From: Parabacteroides merdae ATCC 43184
GTDB lineage: Bacteria; Bacteroidota; Bacteroidia; Bacteroidales; Tannerellaceae
Length of the DNA: 64,000 nucleotides
Reading direction: 5' to 3'
NCBI RefSeq assembly: GCF_025151215.1
Contig: NZ_CP102286.1
Coordinates: forward strand, 2,480,001 to 2,544,000
Positions 16,987-26,752 of this stretch are shown in pieces. A program made the position numbers and the translations under genes. The notes below the pieces were generated by a model that did no database searches, was not told where the DNA came from, and saw only the letters and a program-made list of their open reading frames with translations. How positions within the stretch are numbered: position 1 is the first letter of the stretch; every line of letters starts with the position of its first letter.

Positions 16987-18192
16987 ATGAAAGCATGTTT
17001 CATGGGCTTGGGTTACATCGGACTACCTACAGCCATTATTGCCGCAAAGCACGGCATTCAAATAACAGGAGTTGACATTAATCCTCATGTAGTGAAAATG
17101 ACCAATGCGGGACATTTGCACATCATTGAACCCGGCATGGAGGAAATGTTACAGGAAGTAGTGAAAGCTGGCATGTTGAAGGCTTCGGTTACACCGGAAG
17201 TCAGCGATGCATACTTCATGGTGGTCCCAACCCCGTTCAAGGGAAACCACGAGCCGGATGTGAGTTACGTGGAAGCGGCTACACGTGCCGTATTGCCGTT
17301 ACTGAAAGAAGGGGATCTTTATGTAATAGAATCCACTTCACCTGTAGGAACTACAGAGGCTATGGCACGCATCATTTTTGGTGAACGTCCGGAATTGGAA
17401 AGTAAGATTTTCATAGCCTATTGCCCGGAGCGTGTATTGCCAGGTAATGTGATCTATGAATTGGTACACAACGATCGGGTCATCGGTGGTTTGAATCCTG
17501 AATCTACCGAAAAGGCAATAGCATTCTATTCGCAATTTGTGCAGGGCACACTTCACAAGACTAACTGCCGTACAGCGGAAATGTGTAAGCTGACGGAGAA
17601 CTCCAGTCGCGATGTACAGATAGCTTTTGCCAATGAACTTTCGCTTATCTGCGACAAGGCTGGTATCAATGTTTGGGAACTTATTAACCTTGCCAACAAG
17701 CATCCGCGTGTAAATATCCTGCAACCCGGTTGCGGTGTAGGAGGTCATTGTATTGCGGTAGATCCATACTTTATCACTGCTGATTTCCCGGCAGAAAGCA
17801 AGTTAATCAGCGATGCACGTGATATTAACAACTACAAGAGTTTCTGGTGTGCTGAAAAGGTGAAGAACGCCATGTTGAAGTTTGAGTTGAAGAATCATCG
17901 TAAACCAGTTATAGCCATGATGGGATTGGCATTCAAACCAAATATTGACGATTTGCGTGAAAGTCCGGCGAAGTATATTACCACGAAAGTGATGCAGAGC
18001 TGCAACAATGCCGACATTTTGGTCGTAGAACCGAATGTAAAAGAGCACAACGTGTTTAAGCTGACTAACTACTGCGAAGCCTACGACAAGGCAGACATCG
18101 TGGTGTTCCTTACGGCTCACAACGAGTTTAAAGAGCTATCTTGGAGGAAGGATAAAATGATATTGGACTTTTGTGGAATATTCAAGAAATAA
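16987..18192 (+). CDS. wecC: UDP-N-acetyl-D-mannosamine dehydrogenase
   Basis: 401 residues. N-terminal NAD-binding motif GLGYIGLPTA (residues 7-16), a conserved ESTSPVGTT segment (~118), the catalytic cysteine region LQPGCGVGGHCIAVDPYF (~247-264) and the C-terminal UDP-binding domain with GLAFKPNIDDLRESP (~317). It oxidises UDP-ManNAc to UDP-ManNAcA. The matching epimerase WecB is encoded at 31239 and a WecG-like transferase at 30529, so the polymer very probably contains ManNAcA. These three genes sit at opposite ends of the variable region. Confidence 0.93.
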   Translation: MKACFMGLGYIGLPTAIIAAKHGIQITGVDINPHVVKMTNAGHLHIIEPGMEEMLQEVVKAGMLKASVTPEVSDAYFMVVPTPFKGNHEPDVSYVEAATRAVLPLLKEGDLYVIESTSPVGTTEAMARIIFGERPELESKIFIAYCPERVLPGNVIYELVHNDRVIGGLNPESTEKAIAFYSQFVQGTLHKTNCRTAEMCKLTENSSRDVQIAFANELSLICDKAGINVWELINLANKHPRVNILQPGCGVGGHCIAVDPYFITADFPAESKLISDARDINNYKSFWCAEKVKNAMLKFELKNHRKPVIAMMGLAFKPNIDDLRESPAKYITTKVMQSCNNADILVVEPNVKEHNVFKLTNYCEAYDKADIVVFLTAHNEFKELSWRKDKMILDFCGIFKK

Positions 18193-18236
18193 TGGATATT
18201 TCTAAATAAGTGCAAATACAATTATCACCGAAACTA

Positions 18237-18961
18237 ATGAAAATTGCACATAAAATAGTTCAAGTACCGGAAATGAAATTTTTATTAAGACCTTTTATAC
18301 ACAATGTAAAAAGGAATAATCAAAATATACATGAGATTTTCCAGGAAAAATCTCATGTATATTTTCGGAGTTTGATAAGATTTTGCCACAAAACAATATC
18401 TTTTGCAGCGTATTTACCAATATATTATTGGGGGCGGTTCGTAAAAAAATATCAAAAGCGTTTCGATATAATAATCACCAGTGCCTGATACAAGAATTAT
18501 GCATCCAAATTAAAATATATACTCGAAAAAATAGGAATTTATGTTTATCCGAAGATTTGAAGTGTTAGCTGGAAATAAGACTTGTGAAGAAACATACAGG
18601 AAACGTCATATCGACATAGAATATATCTTACATATATGAAGACTATCCATCATGTCTGTGTGATTTTGGTTACGTTGACGGTACGGTATCGCATTTAGAA
18701 TTGATGAAAAAAATTCGGTTGGGCAAAATTGGAAGAATCGAATTCCCTATCAGTCACGAAATAACACATTTTTTCGAAAACATAGAATCAACGTATTGGC
18801 TAATACAAATGAATGGATCTTGCAAGATATGAACTACTATATAACTTCCTATTCAGACTTTCACGACGATGACACAAAGCCAAGGATGTTTGAATAGAAA
18901 GAGGGTAAGGCGATATTAATGCATAGTGAGTATGAGGAGAAGTGGAATATTATTCCTGTAT
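18237..18961 (+). pseudogene. Decayed LicD-family nucleotidyltransferase
   Basis: LicD signatures appear in different frames. ILPQNNIFCSV then LLGAVRKK are in one frame at ~18380-18450, FMFIRRFEVLAGNKTCEETY plus HIDIEYI in another at ~18538-18630, and DYPSCLCDFGYVDGTVS in a third at ~18638-18690. The first frame, from the ATG at 18237, stops with TGA at 18486. At least three frameshifts or stops are needed, so this is long dead. LicD proteins transfer phosphocholine or similar groups to surface glycans. The loss suggests the present polymer lacks that decoration. Confidence 0.8.
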
Positions 18962-19010
18962 AAAATTCTTTTAGATAATCCTATTATTAGGTGATTTTAG
19001 GTTTCAAGAT

Positions 19011-20354
19011 ATGAAAGGGTTGAGTTTTATTAAGTCATCTTCAGGCAGAACTCAAAAGGCACAAAAGAATATTTTGGGGATGTTGCTCATAAAAATTTGC
19101 AACATCATTATTAATTTGGCTTATGTTCCATTGTTGATTAATAGTTTGAATCAAGATAGATATGGAATATGGTTGACAATTACTACAATTGTTTCTTGGA
19201 TTGCATTTTTTGACATTGGGTTAGGTAATGGTCTGAGAAATAAATTGGCGGAATCAATTGCTTGTAAAGATGAAATAAATGCTCGAAAATATGTGAGTAC
19301 TACTTATGGTGCAATGGGAATCTTATGTTTCTTGTTCTTTATCATAGAGGCCTGCATTGTTCCATTTTGCAATTGGAATAGTCTGCTAAACGCTCATTCG
19401 ATTCCTAATGGTGAACTTACATTATTAATGTTATGGGTTCTTTCAAGTTTAGCATTTCAAATGCTACTAAAACTTCTAAATTCTGTATTGTACGCTTTAC
19501 AAAAGCCGGCATTATCCTCATTGATATTGATGCTTAGTCAATTGTTCGCTTTCATTGGAATTTTTATTTATACAAATGTTTGCAATGAAGTTTCTCTTTT
19601 GAAATTGGGAATGATTATATCAATGGCTCCAGTCGTTGTATTGATGATTTTTTCATTGATACTGTTTAGAAAAATGATACCCCAATATATGCCAACCCCC
19701 TCTTTCTTTGAGCGTTCTAAAATAAAAGAGATTGTTATTCTTGGGAGTAAATTCTTTTGGATTCAATTGACGACTTTATTATTATTTCAGTCAAACAACT
19801 TGATAATCGCCCATACTTGTGGAAATACTTCTGTGGCTGAGTATAATATTGCCTACAAATACATTGGTTTGATAGAGATGGCCTTTATGATTATCATGAC
19901 TCCTTTTTGGTCTGCTGCCACTGATGCTTATGCGAGAAAGGATTATCAATGGATTAAAGGAATATTAAAAAAACTACAATTCATTTCATATATAATGATT
20001 GCCGCTGGAGGAGTTTTGATTTTATTATCAGATTTTGTATACAAATGGTGGTTATCATCAACTATCAAACCCGATAAATCATTAATGTTTCTTCTATTAT
20101 TGTATTTCTGCATCCAATTATCATGGGCTAGATATGGGAGCATAATCAATGGTATTGGGTGTGTAAAGCTCCAATTCTATATTACAATGATAGAGGCTTT
20201 TGTGCATATTCCATTGGCTTTATTGCTTGGTACTTATTGGGGTGTAAAAGGAGTAATTATTTCACTTATTATATCAACATTTGCCAATACTATTTGGCCT
20301 AAGATACAGATCAAAAATATTTTTTTAGGAAAACGAAGTATATGGGTAAAGTAA
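19011..20354 (+). CDS. wzx: Wzx-type oligosaccharide flippase
   Basis: 447 residues with about 12 transmembrane helices and the polysaccharide synthase/MATE-like architecture: N-terminal NILGMLLIKICNIIINLAYV and the loop FFDIGLGNGLRNKLAE (~82-97). It would flip the lipid-linked repeat unit across the inner membrane. It is distinctly AT-rich compared with wecC upstream, marking the start of the variable cassette. It overlaps the polymerase gene by 13 bp. Confidence 0.88.
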   Translation: MKGLSFIKSSSGRTQKAQKNILGMLLIKICNIIINLAYVPLLINSLNQDRYGIWLTITTIVSWIAFFDIGLGNGLRNKLAESIACKDEINARKYVSTTYGAMGILCFLFFIIEACIVPFCNWNSLLNAHSIPNGELTLLMLWVLSSLAFQMLLKLLNSVLYALQKPALSSLILMLSQLFAFIGIFIYTNVCNEVSLLKLGMIISMAPVVVLMIFSLILFRKMIPQYMPTPSFFERSKIKEIVILGSKFFWIQLTTLLLFQSNNLIIAHTCGNTSVAEYNIAYKYIGLIEMAFMIIMTPFWSAATDAYARKDYQWIKGILKKLQFISYIMIAAGGVLILLSDFVYKWWLSSTIKPDKSLMFLLLLYFCIQLSWARYGSIINGIGCVKLQFYITMIEAFVHIPLALLLGTYWGVKGVIISLIISTFANTIWPKIQIKNIFLGKRSIWVK

Positions 20355-21544
20355 ATTCTATTACAAAGCTAGAAATAGCGATATTTGTTTTTCTCACTAT
20401 GATGATATCAGGAGCATCGTCCATTGCTAGTAATGATTTTATTAGAATTATAGTTGTGGGATTATTAGCTCTTTATAGCTTTATAAATCATAAGAATTTA
20501 TATAATAATATTCTTTTTTATTTATTAAGTGGATGGATTTTAATAAACCTAATATCCTCATTATATTTTGGTAAAAATATAGATTTTTTTCCTTTTATAG
20601 GGAAAATTGTTTTGATCTATCTTGCATATTTATGTTTATCTTGTTGCAAGGATAACTTTTGGGATAAATATGAGCAATTTTTGTATAAACTGGCGTTAAT
20701 TTCTACAATATTTTATATCTTATCCTTGTTCTTTCCCAGTATGTTTAATAGCCTTACTTCTGTATTCCGTCCTTTTACCGCTGATATTTTTTATCAGAAG
20801 GAGTCTCAGAAATACTATTTCTATGCTTTCTTTTTTACATATATGGGTAATGGAAACTTCAGGAATAGTGGTTTTATGTGGGAACCGGGTGCATATGCGA
20901 TGATTTTAAATATCTTGATTGCATATAATATATGTCGACAAGGTTTTCAATTGAATAGACACATTAAGGTATATACTATAATCCTTTTAACTACATTTTC
21001 CACAGCAGGATATTTGGCATTTTTTATCATTTTGCTACTGTTTCTTTTGAAAGGACAAAATATTTATATAAAAGCACTTATTCTTATCTGTACTGCTTTT
21101 TCAATAGGTTGGTTGATGAATGCAGACTTCCTTCTTCCAAAAATCGAAGAATTTATATCCTCCGCACAAAAGGGAATAGTACACCATCAAGGTTACAGGA
21201 AACTATATGAAGCCAATAGAATCCTTTCTTTCAAATTGTTGACGGATAAATTTTTGATGTTTCCAATAGGTTGGGGTTGCGTCCAAGATACAACTTCATA
21301 TATGGCTTTGAAACATATTGTTACTGTTAATGGCTTGGGAAACACATTAGTGACATGGGGTATTTTCGCATTCTCTTTTTTTATGTACTCGATTGGTAAT
21401 TTTTTCTATCAATATAGGCAGTCAATTATTATTGTTACACTTTCATTATTAGTAGTATGTATTAGTTTTTTTAGTAATCCTATAGAAAATAACATACTAC
21501 TCTATTTGTTAATTTTATCTCCTTATATCGTAGAATTTAATTGA
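20342..21544 (+). CDS. wzy: Wzy-type polysaccharide polymerase
   Basis: 400 residues, very hydrophobic, with about 11 predicted transmembrane helices and a large loop at about residues 120-200. The loop carries GNFRNSGFMWEPGAYA (~178-193), a motif I associate with O-antigen and capsule polymerases. Overlap with wzx and AT-rich composition place it in the same imported cassette. It would join flipped repeat units in the periplasm. Confidence 0.82.
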   Translation: MGKVNSITKLEIAIFVFLTMMISGASSIASNDFIRIIVVGLLALYSFINHKNLYNNILFYLLSGWILINLISSLYFGKNIDFFPFIGKIVLIYLAYLCLSCCKDNFWDKYEQFLYKLALISTIFYILSLFFPSMFNSLTSVFRPFTADIFYQKESQKYYFYAFFFTYMGNGNFRNSGFMWEPGAYAMILNILIAYNICRQGFQLNRHIKVYTIILLTTFSTAGYLAFFIILLLFLLKGQNIYIKALILICTAFSIGWLMNADFLLPKIEEFISSAQKGIVHHQGYRKLYEANRILSFKLLTDKFLMFPIGWGCVQDTTSYMALKHIVTVNGLGNTLVTWGIFAFSFFMYSIGNFFYQYRQSIIIVTLSLLVVCISFFSNPIENNILLYLLILSPYIVEFN

Positions 21545-21550
21545 TAAAAC

Positions 21551-22720
21551 ATGAATATTGGCATTATTTGTAAATACCCTATTCCGTATGGAATGGCAGC
21601 CACAACACGTATCTTCTCATATTCTAAGGGCTTATTAGAATGTGGTGATAAAGTTGATGTATGGTCAATTGCACCTAATAATTTTAACGCGAATAATAAT
21701 AATGAAGGCGTTTTTAATGGTATATCATATTTTTATTCATTCAGAAGCAAACGATTTAGTAATAAGCTATTCCATGCATATGAAATGATTTATTCTCTTT
21801 TTATCTTAGGTGTAAAATTACATAAAAGAGATAAAATTAGAAGATATGACGTGTTTATTATAAGCTCAGATAGTCTCATTTGCCTGCTGTATATGAGGGT
21901 ATTAAATATATTATTTAAGAGAAAACTTATTTTTATTTTTGATGAGTATCCAACACCTATTAGAGGTAAATTAAAGAATAAAATACCATTTTGGAAAGAA
22001 GTGATTTATCGTGTTATTTTAAGTAAATATTCAGGATATATTTCCATGACCGAAAATTTATTGAAATATTATAAAAAAATCACAGACAATCCAGGTATTA
22101 TAATTTCATCCATTACCGATGTCAATCGATTCCATAATATAATAAAAAAGCCTATAAATAAAACTAAGAAATTAATTTATATGGGAAATATGGAATTATC
22201 AAAAGATAATGTAGACAATATTTTGTACGCTTTATCTATCTTGCTAAGAGATAATTATGATGTTCATTTGTATCTTTTTGGAAAACCAAATTTAAAAGAT
22301 AAATCTATATTGGAAAGGATTATTGAGCAAGAGGGATTAGCAAACAACACAAGTTTTAGATTTGCTCAATATAATGATGTTCCAAAGATTCTATCAGAAG
22401 CAGACATTTTAGTTTCCTCCCAACCTGTGACTGTTCGTGCAGACGGAGGATTCCCAACTAAATTGGGAGAATATTTAATGTCGGGTACTCCTGTATTATC
22501 AACCAATGTTGGAGAAACATCAAAATACTTTAAGGATGGCGAACATATGTATTTTGCAAAACCAGAATCGCCATTGGATTATGCTAACAAGCTCAAATAT
22601 ATCATAGATAATTATGAGAAAGCATTAGCTGTTGCTAAAAAAGGGAAAATGCTAATAGAGCAATCGTATTCTCATATATCTGCTGGAGAAAAGATGCATA
22701 AATTTTTAAAATCATTATAA
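21551..22720 (+). CDS. Glycosyltransferase, GT4-like
   Basis: 389 residues. The N-terminus MNIGIICKYPIPYGMAATTR and the C-terminal KLGEYLMSGTPVLSTNVGE (~300-318) give the two-lobed GT-B layout with the GT4 donor-binding region. IYMGNMELSKDNVDN (~210) marks the start of the second lobe. It lies 6 bp after wzy and 5 bp before fnlA. Donor and acceptor cannot be predicted. Very AT-rich. Confidence 0.85.
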   Translation: MNIGIICKYPIPYGMAATTRIFSYSKGLLECGDKVDVWSIAPNNFNANNNNEGVFNGISYFYSFRSKRFSNKLFHAYEMIYSLFILGVKLHKRDKIRRYDVFIISSDSLICLLYMRVLNILFKRKLIFIFDEYPTPIRGKLKNKIPFWKEVIYRVILSKYSGYISMTENLLKYYKKITDNPGIIISSITDVNRFHNIIKKPINKTKKLIYMGNMELSKDNVDNILYALSILLRDNYDVHLYLFGKPNLKDKSILERIIEQEGLANNTSFRFAQYNDVPKILSEADILVSSQPVTVRADGGFPTKLGEYLMSGTPVLSTNVGETSKYFKDGEHMYFAKPESPLDYANKLKYIIDNYEKALAVAKKGKMLIEQSYSHISAGEKMHKFLKSL

Positions 22721-22725
22721 ATAGT

Positions 22726-23799
22726 ATGTCAGTATTCAAAGACAAAGTCCTGTTAATTACAGGCGGTACGGGTTCCTTTGGGAATGCTGTGCTACGTCGT
22801 TTTCTTGACAGCGACATCAAGGAAATCAGAATTTTCAGTCGTGATGAGAAGAAGCAGGACGATATGCGTCACCGCTTGCAGAATTCTAAGGTGAAGTTCT
22901 ATATCGGTAATGTCCGCAACAAGACTTCTGTAGATATTGCTATGCGTGGTGTTGACTACGTTTTTGCCGCCGCCGCTCTCAAGCAGGTGCCGAGTTGTGA
23001 GTTTTTCCCTATGGAGGCTACTCGCACTAATGTTCTCGGTACTGGAAACGTTCTTCTTTCTGCTATCGAGCATGGGGTAAAAAATGTTGTGGTCCTTTCT
23101 ACTGATAAGGCAGCTTATCCTATCAATGCTATGGGTATCAGCAAAGCACTTATGGAGAAGGTTGCGATTGCTAAGGGTCGTGAACTTGGCGAGGGTGCGG
23201 CTACTACCATTTGTTGTACTCGTTATGGTAACGTTATGGCAAGCCGCGGTTCTGTTATCCCTTTGTGGGTTGAGCAGATGATAGAGGGTAATCCTATTAC
23301 TATCACTGATCCGAATATGACCCGCTTTATGATGACTCTTGATGATGCTGTTGACTTGGTTATATACGCGTTTACCCATGGTCATAATGGTGATCTTTTT
23401 GTCCAAAAGGCTCCTGCCGCTACTTTGGAGACTCTTGCTACCGCACTGAAGGAAATATATTCTAAGGTTGATCCGAAATATGGAGATACTGAGGTTCGCG
23501 TTATTGGTACTCGCCACGGTGAGAAACTTTATGAGACTCTTGTCACTCGCGAGGAGATGGCTAAGGCTATTGATATGGGCAATTATTACCGTATTCCTTG
23601 TGATAACCGTGACTTAAATTATGACAAGTTCTTCTCTGAGGGTGATGAGGTGGTTTCTCGTATTGAGGATTATCATAGCCACAATACTCAGCGCCTTGAT
23701 GTTGAGGGTATGAAGAAGCAGTTGATGCGTCTGCGCTTTATTCAGGAGGATTTGGGCTTGATTGAGAAGGCAAAGGCGCGCGAAATCCGTTCCGAATAG
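22726..23799 (+). CDS. fnlA: UDP-GlcNAc 4,6-dehydratase/5-epimerase (FnlA/CapE)
   Basis: 357 residues. NAD-binding GGTGSFGN (residues 13-20) and STDKAAYPINAMGISKALME (~125-144). In this family the usual YxxxK catalytic tyrosine is replaced by Met, as seen here in MGISK. The enzyme converts UDP-GlcNAc to a 4-keto-6-deoxy-L-talo/ido intermediate on the way to UDP-L-FucNAc. FnlB and FnlC follow, completing the pathway. Codon use (many T-ending codons, moderate GC) differs sharply from the AT-rich glycosyltransferases on either side, suggesting a separately acquired module. Confidence 0.93.
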   Translation: MSVFKDKVLLITGGTGSFGNAVLRRFLDSDIKEIRIFSRDEKKQDDMRHRLQNSKVKFYIGNVRNKTSVDIAMRGVDYVFAAAALKQVPSCEFFPMEATRTNVLGTGNVLLSAIEHGVKNVVVLSTDKAAYPINAMGISKALMEKVAIAKGRELGEGAATTICCTRYGNVMASRGSVIPLWVEQMIEGNPITITDPNMTRFMMTLDDAVDLVIYAFTHGHNGDLFVQKAPAATLETLATALKEIYSKVDPKYGDTEVRVIGTRHGEKLYETLVTREEMAKAIDMGNYYRIPCDNRDLNYDKFFSEGDEVVSRIEDYHSHNTQRLDVEGMKKQLMRLRFIQEDLGLIEKAKAREIRSE

Positions 23800-23973
23800 C
23801 CGGTGTGTGAAAACCGGCAATCTACTGCGTTGCCATCGACTTCGCAAAGTATTTTTTTTGGGGGGGGAACAATTATTCAAAGTGTTCCCGCTATTGAGAA
23901 ATCACCAATAGGAAATCTTTTACACACAGGAAGACATTATCTTTCTTTTCCATCATAATTAAATTTTATCTCA
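23800..23973 (+). other. fnlA-fnlB intergenic region with a T8G8 run and hairpins
   Basis: Contains a stem GCCGGT/ACCGGC (23799-23804 with 23813-23818), then eight T (23852-23859) followed immediately by eight G (23860-23867). The last three G start a stem GGGAACA/TGTTCCC (23865-23871 with 23883-23889). It lies within an operon, so these could modulate downstream expression. No ORF is seen. Confidence 0.6.
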
Positions 23974-25128
23974 ATGAAAATATTAGTTACCGGAGCCAAG
24001 GGCTTTGTCGGTCGAAATCTTGTTTCGCAACTTTACAATATCCGCGACGGCAAAGCTCGCAATTACGGCATTGACAGTGAGGACTTGGCCGTTTATGAAT
24101 ATGATATTGACAGTGACCCTGCCGACCTTGAGGAATATTGCAAGAATGCAGACTTTGTTTTCAATCTTGCCGGTGTTAACCGCCCGAAGGACAATTCTGA
24201 GTTTCTGAAGGGCAATTTCGGCTTTGCGTCGGTGCTTCTTGACACTTTGAAGAAGTATGGAAACACTTGCCCTGTTATGGTTTCATCATCTATTCAGGCG
24301 GTTCTTGACAATCCTTACGGTGAGTCGAAGCGTGCTGGCGAGCAGTTGATGTTTGAATATTCGGCGGAAACTGGAGCGAAAGTGCTTGTCTACCGCTTCC
24401 CGAACGTTTTCGGAAAGTGGTGTCGTCCAAACTATAATAGTGCCATTGCAACTTTCTGCAACAATATAGCGAATGATCTTCCTATTAGCGTCAATGACCC
24501 GAGCATTGTTATGAATCTTGTTTATATAGACGACGTTGTTGATGAGATGATAGCGGCACTTAACGGCAACGAGCATTGCAATGAAAACTTCTGTGAAGTT
24601 CCAGTCACTCATACCCGCACACTTGGCGAGATTGTTGAGATTATCCGCTCGTTTAAGGATATGCCAGCAAATCTCGGCGTTGCAGATATGGGCGACGGTT
24701 TGGCTAAGAAACTCTATTCAACATACCTTACTTATCTGCCGAAGGAGCGTTTTGCGTATCCTTTGAAAATGAACGTCGACGAGCGCGGCAGTTTTACTGA
24801 ATTTATCAGGACAGCCGATCGTGGTCAGGTTGCGGTGAATATATCCAAACCGGGTATTACCAAAGGTGAGCACTGGCACCATACAAAGGTGGAGAAATTC
24901 GTTGTAGTCAGCGGTCACGGCCTTATTCAGATGCGTAAGGTCGATTCAGACGAGGTCGTCAATTTTGAGGTTTCCGGCGATAAAATCGAGGTTGTTGAGA
25001 CTATCCCGGGATACACTCATAACATTGTAAACCTTTCAGAAACAGAGAATCTTGTAACTCTGATTTGGTGTAACGAGTGCTTTGACCCGAACCGCCCAGA
25101 TACTTATTTCGATAAAGTAGTAAAATAG
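23974..25128 (+). CDS. fnlB: FnlB/CapF bifunctional epimerase-reductase with C-terminal cupin
   Basis: 384 residues. An SDR domain with GAKGFVGRNL (residues 7-16) and a C-terminal cupin with EHWHHTKVEKFVVVSGHG (~299-316), whose histidines bind metal. This two-domain layout is that of CapF/FnlB, in which the cupin epimerises and the SDR domain reduces the 4-keto intermediate to UDP-L-PneNAc/6-deoxytalose. The active-site YGESK (~111-115) is present. It lies 174 bp after fnlA and 6 bp before the WbuC-like gene. Confidence 0.92.
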   Translation: MKILVTGAKGFVGRNLVSQLYNIRDGKARNYGIDSEDLAVYEYDIDSDPADLEEYCKNADFVFNLAGVNRPKDNSEFLKGNFGFASVLLDTLKKYGNTCPVMVSSSIQAVLDNPYGESKRAGEQLMFEYSAETGAKVLVYRFPNVFGKWCRPNYNSAIATFCNNIANDLPISVNDPSIVMNLVYIDDVVDEMIAALNGNEHCNENFCEVPVTHTRTLGEIVEIIRSFKDMPANLGVADMGDGLAKKLYSTYLTYLPKERFAYPLKMNVDERGSFTEFIRTADRGQVAVNISKPGITKGEHWHHTKVEKFVVVSGHGLIQMRKVDSDEVVNFEVSGDKIEVVETIPGYTHNIVNLSETENLVTLIWCNECFDPNRPDTYFDKVVK

Positions 25129-25134
25129 CAGGTT

Positions 25135-25533
25135 ATGTTGGTTATCGACAAAGAATTGCTTGACGGGGTAACGGCACAGGCAAAGGCGAGTCCCCGTTTG
25201 CGGATGAACTACAATCTGCATGACAGTCTTGAGGCAAAGGCGCAGAGACTGATGAACGCTATGGAACCCGGAACCGATTTGCCGATTCACCGCCATACCC
25301 ATACTGCAGAAACGTATTTCGTTCTACGCGGTAGAATCAACGTGCTGTTTTACGGTGAAGATGGTCAGTTGGAAGAAAGCCGTGAACTTGACCCCTTGAA
25401 AGGATGTTACGGCGTTCAGATTCCTATCGGTCAATGGCATACGATTGAGGTCCTTGAAAGCGGAACGGTAATCTTTGAAGTTAAGGATGGACCGTACACA
25501 CCACTTACTCCTAAAAATACAATGACAAAATAA
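25135..25533 (+). CDS. wbuC: WbuC-like cupin-fold metalloprotein
   Basis: 132 residues. Cupin metal motif region LPIHRHTHTAETYFVLRGR (~43-61) and a second motif GQWHTIEVLESGT (~101-113). Matches WbuC proteins that accompany FucNAc genes in O-antigen loci. The role in those clusters is not firmly known. Placed between fnlB and fnlC with gaps of 6 bp on both sides, so it is part of the same imported module. Confidence 0.85.
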   Translation: MLVIDKELLDGVTAQAKASPRLRMNYNLHDSLEAKAQRLMNAMEPGTDLPIHRHTHTAETYFVLRGRINVLFYGEDGQLEESRELDPLKGCYGVQIPIGQWHTIEVLESGTVIFEVKDGPYTPLTPKNTMTK

Positions 25534-25539
25534 AATATT

Positions 25540-26721
25540 ATGGAATTAAAAACTGACTATTCAGATATAAAATTTGCGGAAAACGGCAAGTTGAAACTTT
25601 TGATAATTGTAGGAACAAGACCTGAAATTATCCGCCTTGCAGCCGTTATCAGTAAGTGCCGCATCTATTTCGACACAATCCTTGCTCATACAGGCCAGAA
25701 CTATGACTATAACTTGAACGGCATCTTTTTCAAAGACCTGAAGTTGAAAGAACCAGAAGTGTATATGGATGCCGTTGGCGATGACCTCGGTTCAACAATG
25801 GGAAATATCATAAGTGCTTCCTATAAACTCATGTCGCAGGTAAAGCCCGATGCTGTACTTGTTCTTGGCGATACAAACTCATGCCTGTCAGTTATCGGAG
25901 CAAAGCGTCTGCACATACCTATCTTCCACATGGAAGCAGGTAATAGATGCAAGGATGAGAACCTTCCGGAAGAGACAAACCGCCGTATCGTCGATATCAT
26001 CAGTGACGTCAACCTTGCCTATAGCGAGCATGCTCGCCGCTATCTTGCAGAATGCGGATTGCCGAAGGAGAGGACATACGTTACCGGTTCACCAATGGCG
26101 GAAGTCCTTCATAATAATCTTGAAGAGATTGAGGCAAGCGACATTCATAACCGTCTCGGCCTTGAAAAGGGCAAATATATCCTTCTTAGCGCCCACCGTG
26201 AGGAGAATATCGACTCAGAAAAGAACTTCACTTCATTGTTCCGGGCAATCAATGCGATGGCAGAGAAGTACGATATGCCGGTGCTTTATAGTTGCCACCC
26301 AAGAAGCCGCAAACGCCTTGCCGCAAACGGATTCCAATTAGACAAAAGAGTAATTCAGCACGAGCCTCTCGGATTTCATGATTATAACTGTCTCCAGATG
26401 AACGCATTTGCCGTTGTCAGCGACAGTGGAACATTGCCAGAGGAGAGTTCATTCTTCACATCAGTAGGCCATTCGTTCCCGGCAATCTGCATCCGCACGA
26501 GCACAGAGCGTCCGGAAGCCCTCGACAAGGCATGCTTCATATTGGCAGGCATTGACGAAAAATCATTGCTTCAGGCGGTTGATACAGCCGTAGAGATGAA
26601 CAAGAATCAAGATAACGGCATTCCAGTGCCAAACTATGTTGATGAGAACGTATCAACAAAGACCGTTAAACTCATCCAAAGTTACACCGGCGTTGTCAAT
26701 AAAATGATATGGAGAAAATAA
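25540..26721 (+). CDS. fnlC: UDP-L-FucNAc synthase, non-hydrolysing 2-epimerase (FnlC/CapG)
   Basis: 393 residues of the UDP-GlcNAc 2-epimerase fold: IIVGTRPEIIRLAAV (~21-35), HTGQNYDY (~51), FHMEAGNRCKDENLPEETNRR (split at the conserved EAGN, ~128), LSAHREENID (~215) and SDSGTLPEESSFF (~298). The EAGNRC variant and context with FnlA/B identify the FucNAc-forming enzyme rather than WecB. It completes UDP-L-FucNAc synthesis. WecB at 31239 shares the fold but is clearly divergent. Confidence 0.92.
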   Translation: MELKTDYSDIKFAENGKLKLLIIVGTRPEIIRLAAVISKCRIYFDTILAHTGQNYDYNLNGIFFKDLKLKEPEVYMDAVGDDLGSTMGNIISASYKLMSQVKPDAVLVLGDTNSCLSVIGAKRLHIPIFHMEAGNRCKDENLPEETNRRIVDIISDVNLAYSEHARRYLAECGLPKERTYVTGSPMAEVLHNNLEEIEASDIHNRLGLEKGKYILLSAHREENIDSEKNFTSLFRAINAMAEKYDMPVLYSCHPRSRKRLAANGFQLDKRVIQHEPLGFHDYNCLQMNAFAVVSDSGTLPEESSFFTSVGHSFPAICIRTSTERPEALDKACFILAGIDEKSLLQAVDTAVEMNKNQDNGIPVPNYVDENVSTKTVKLIQSYTGVVNKMIWRK

Positions 26722-26752
26722 TTAAGAATTTTACCTAAATCATCAATAAATA

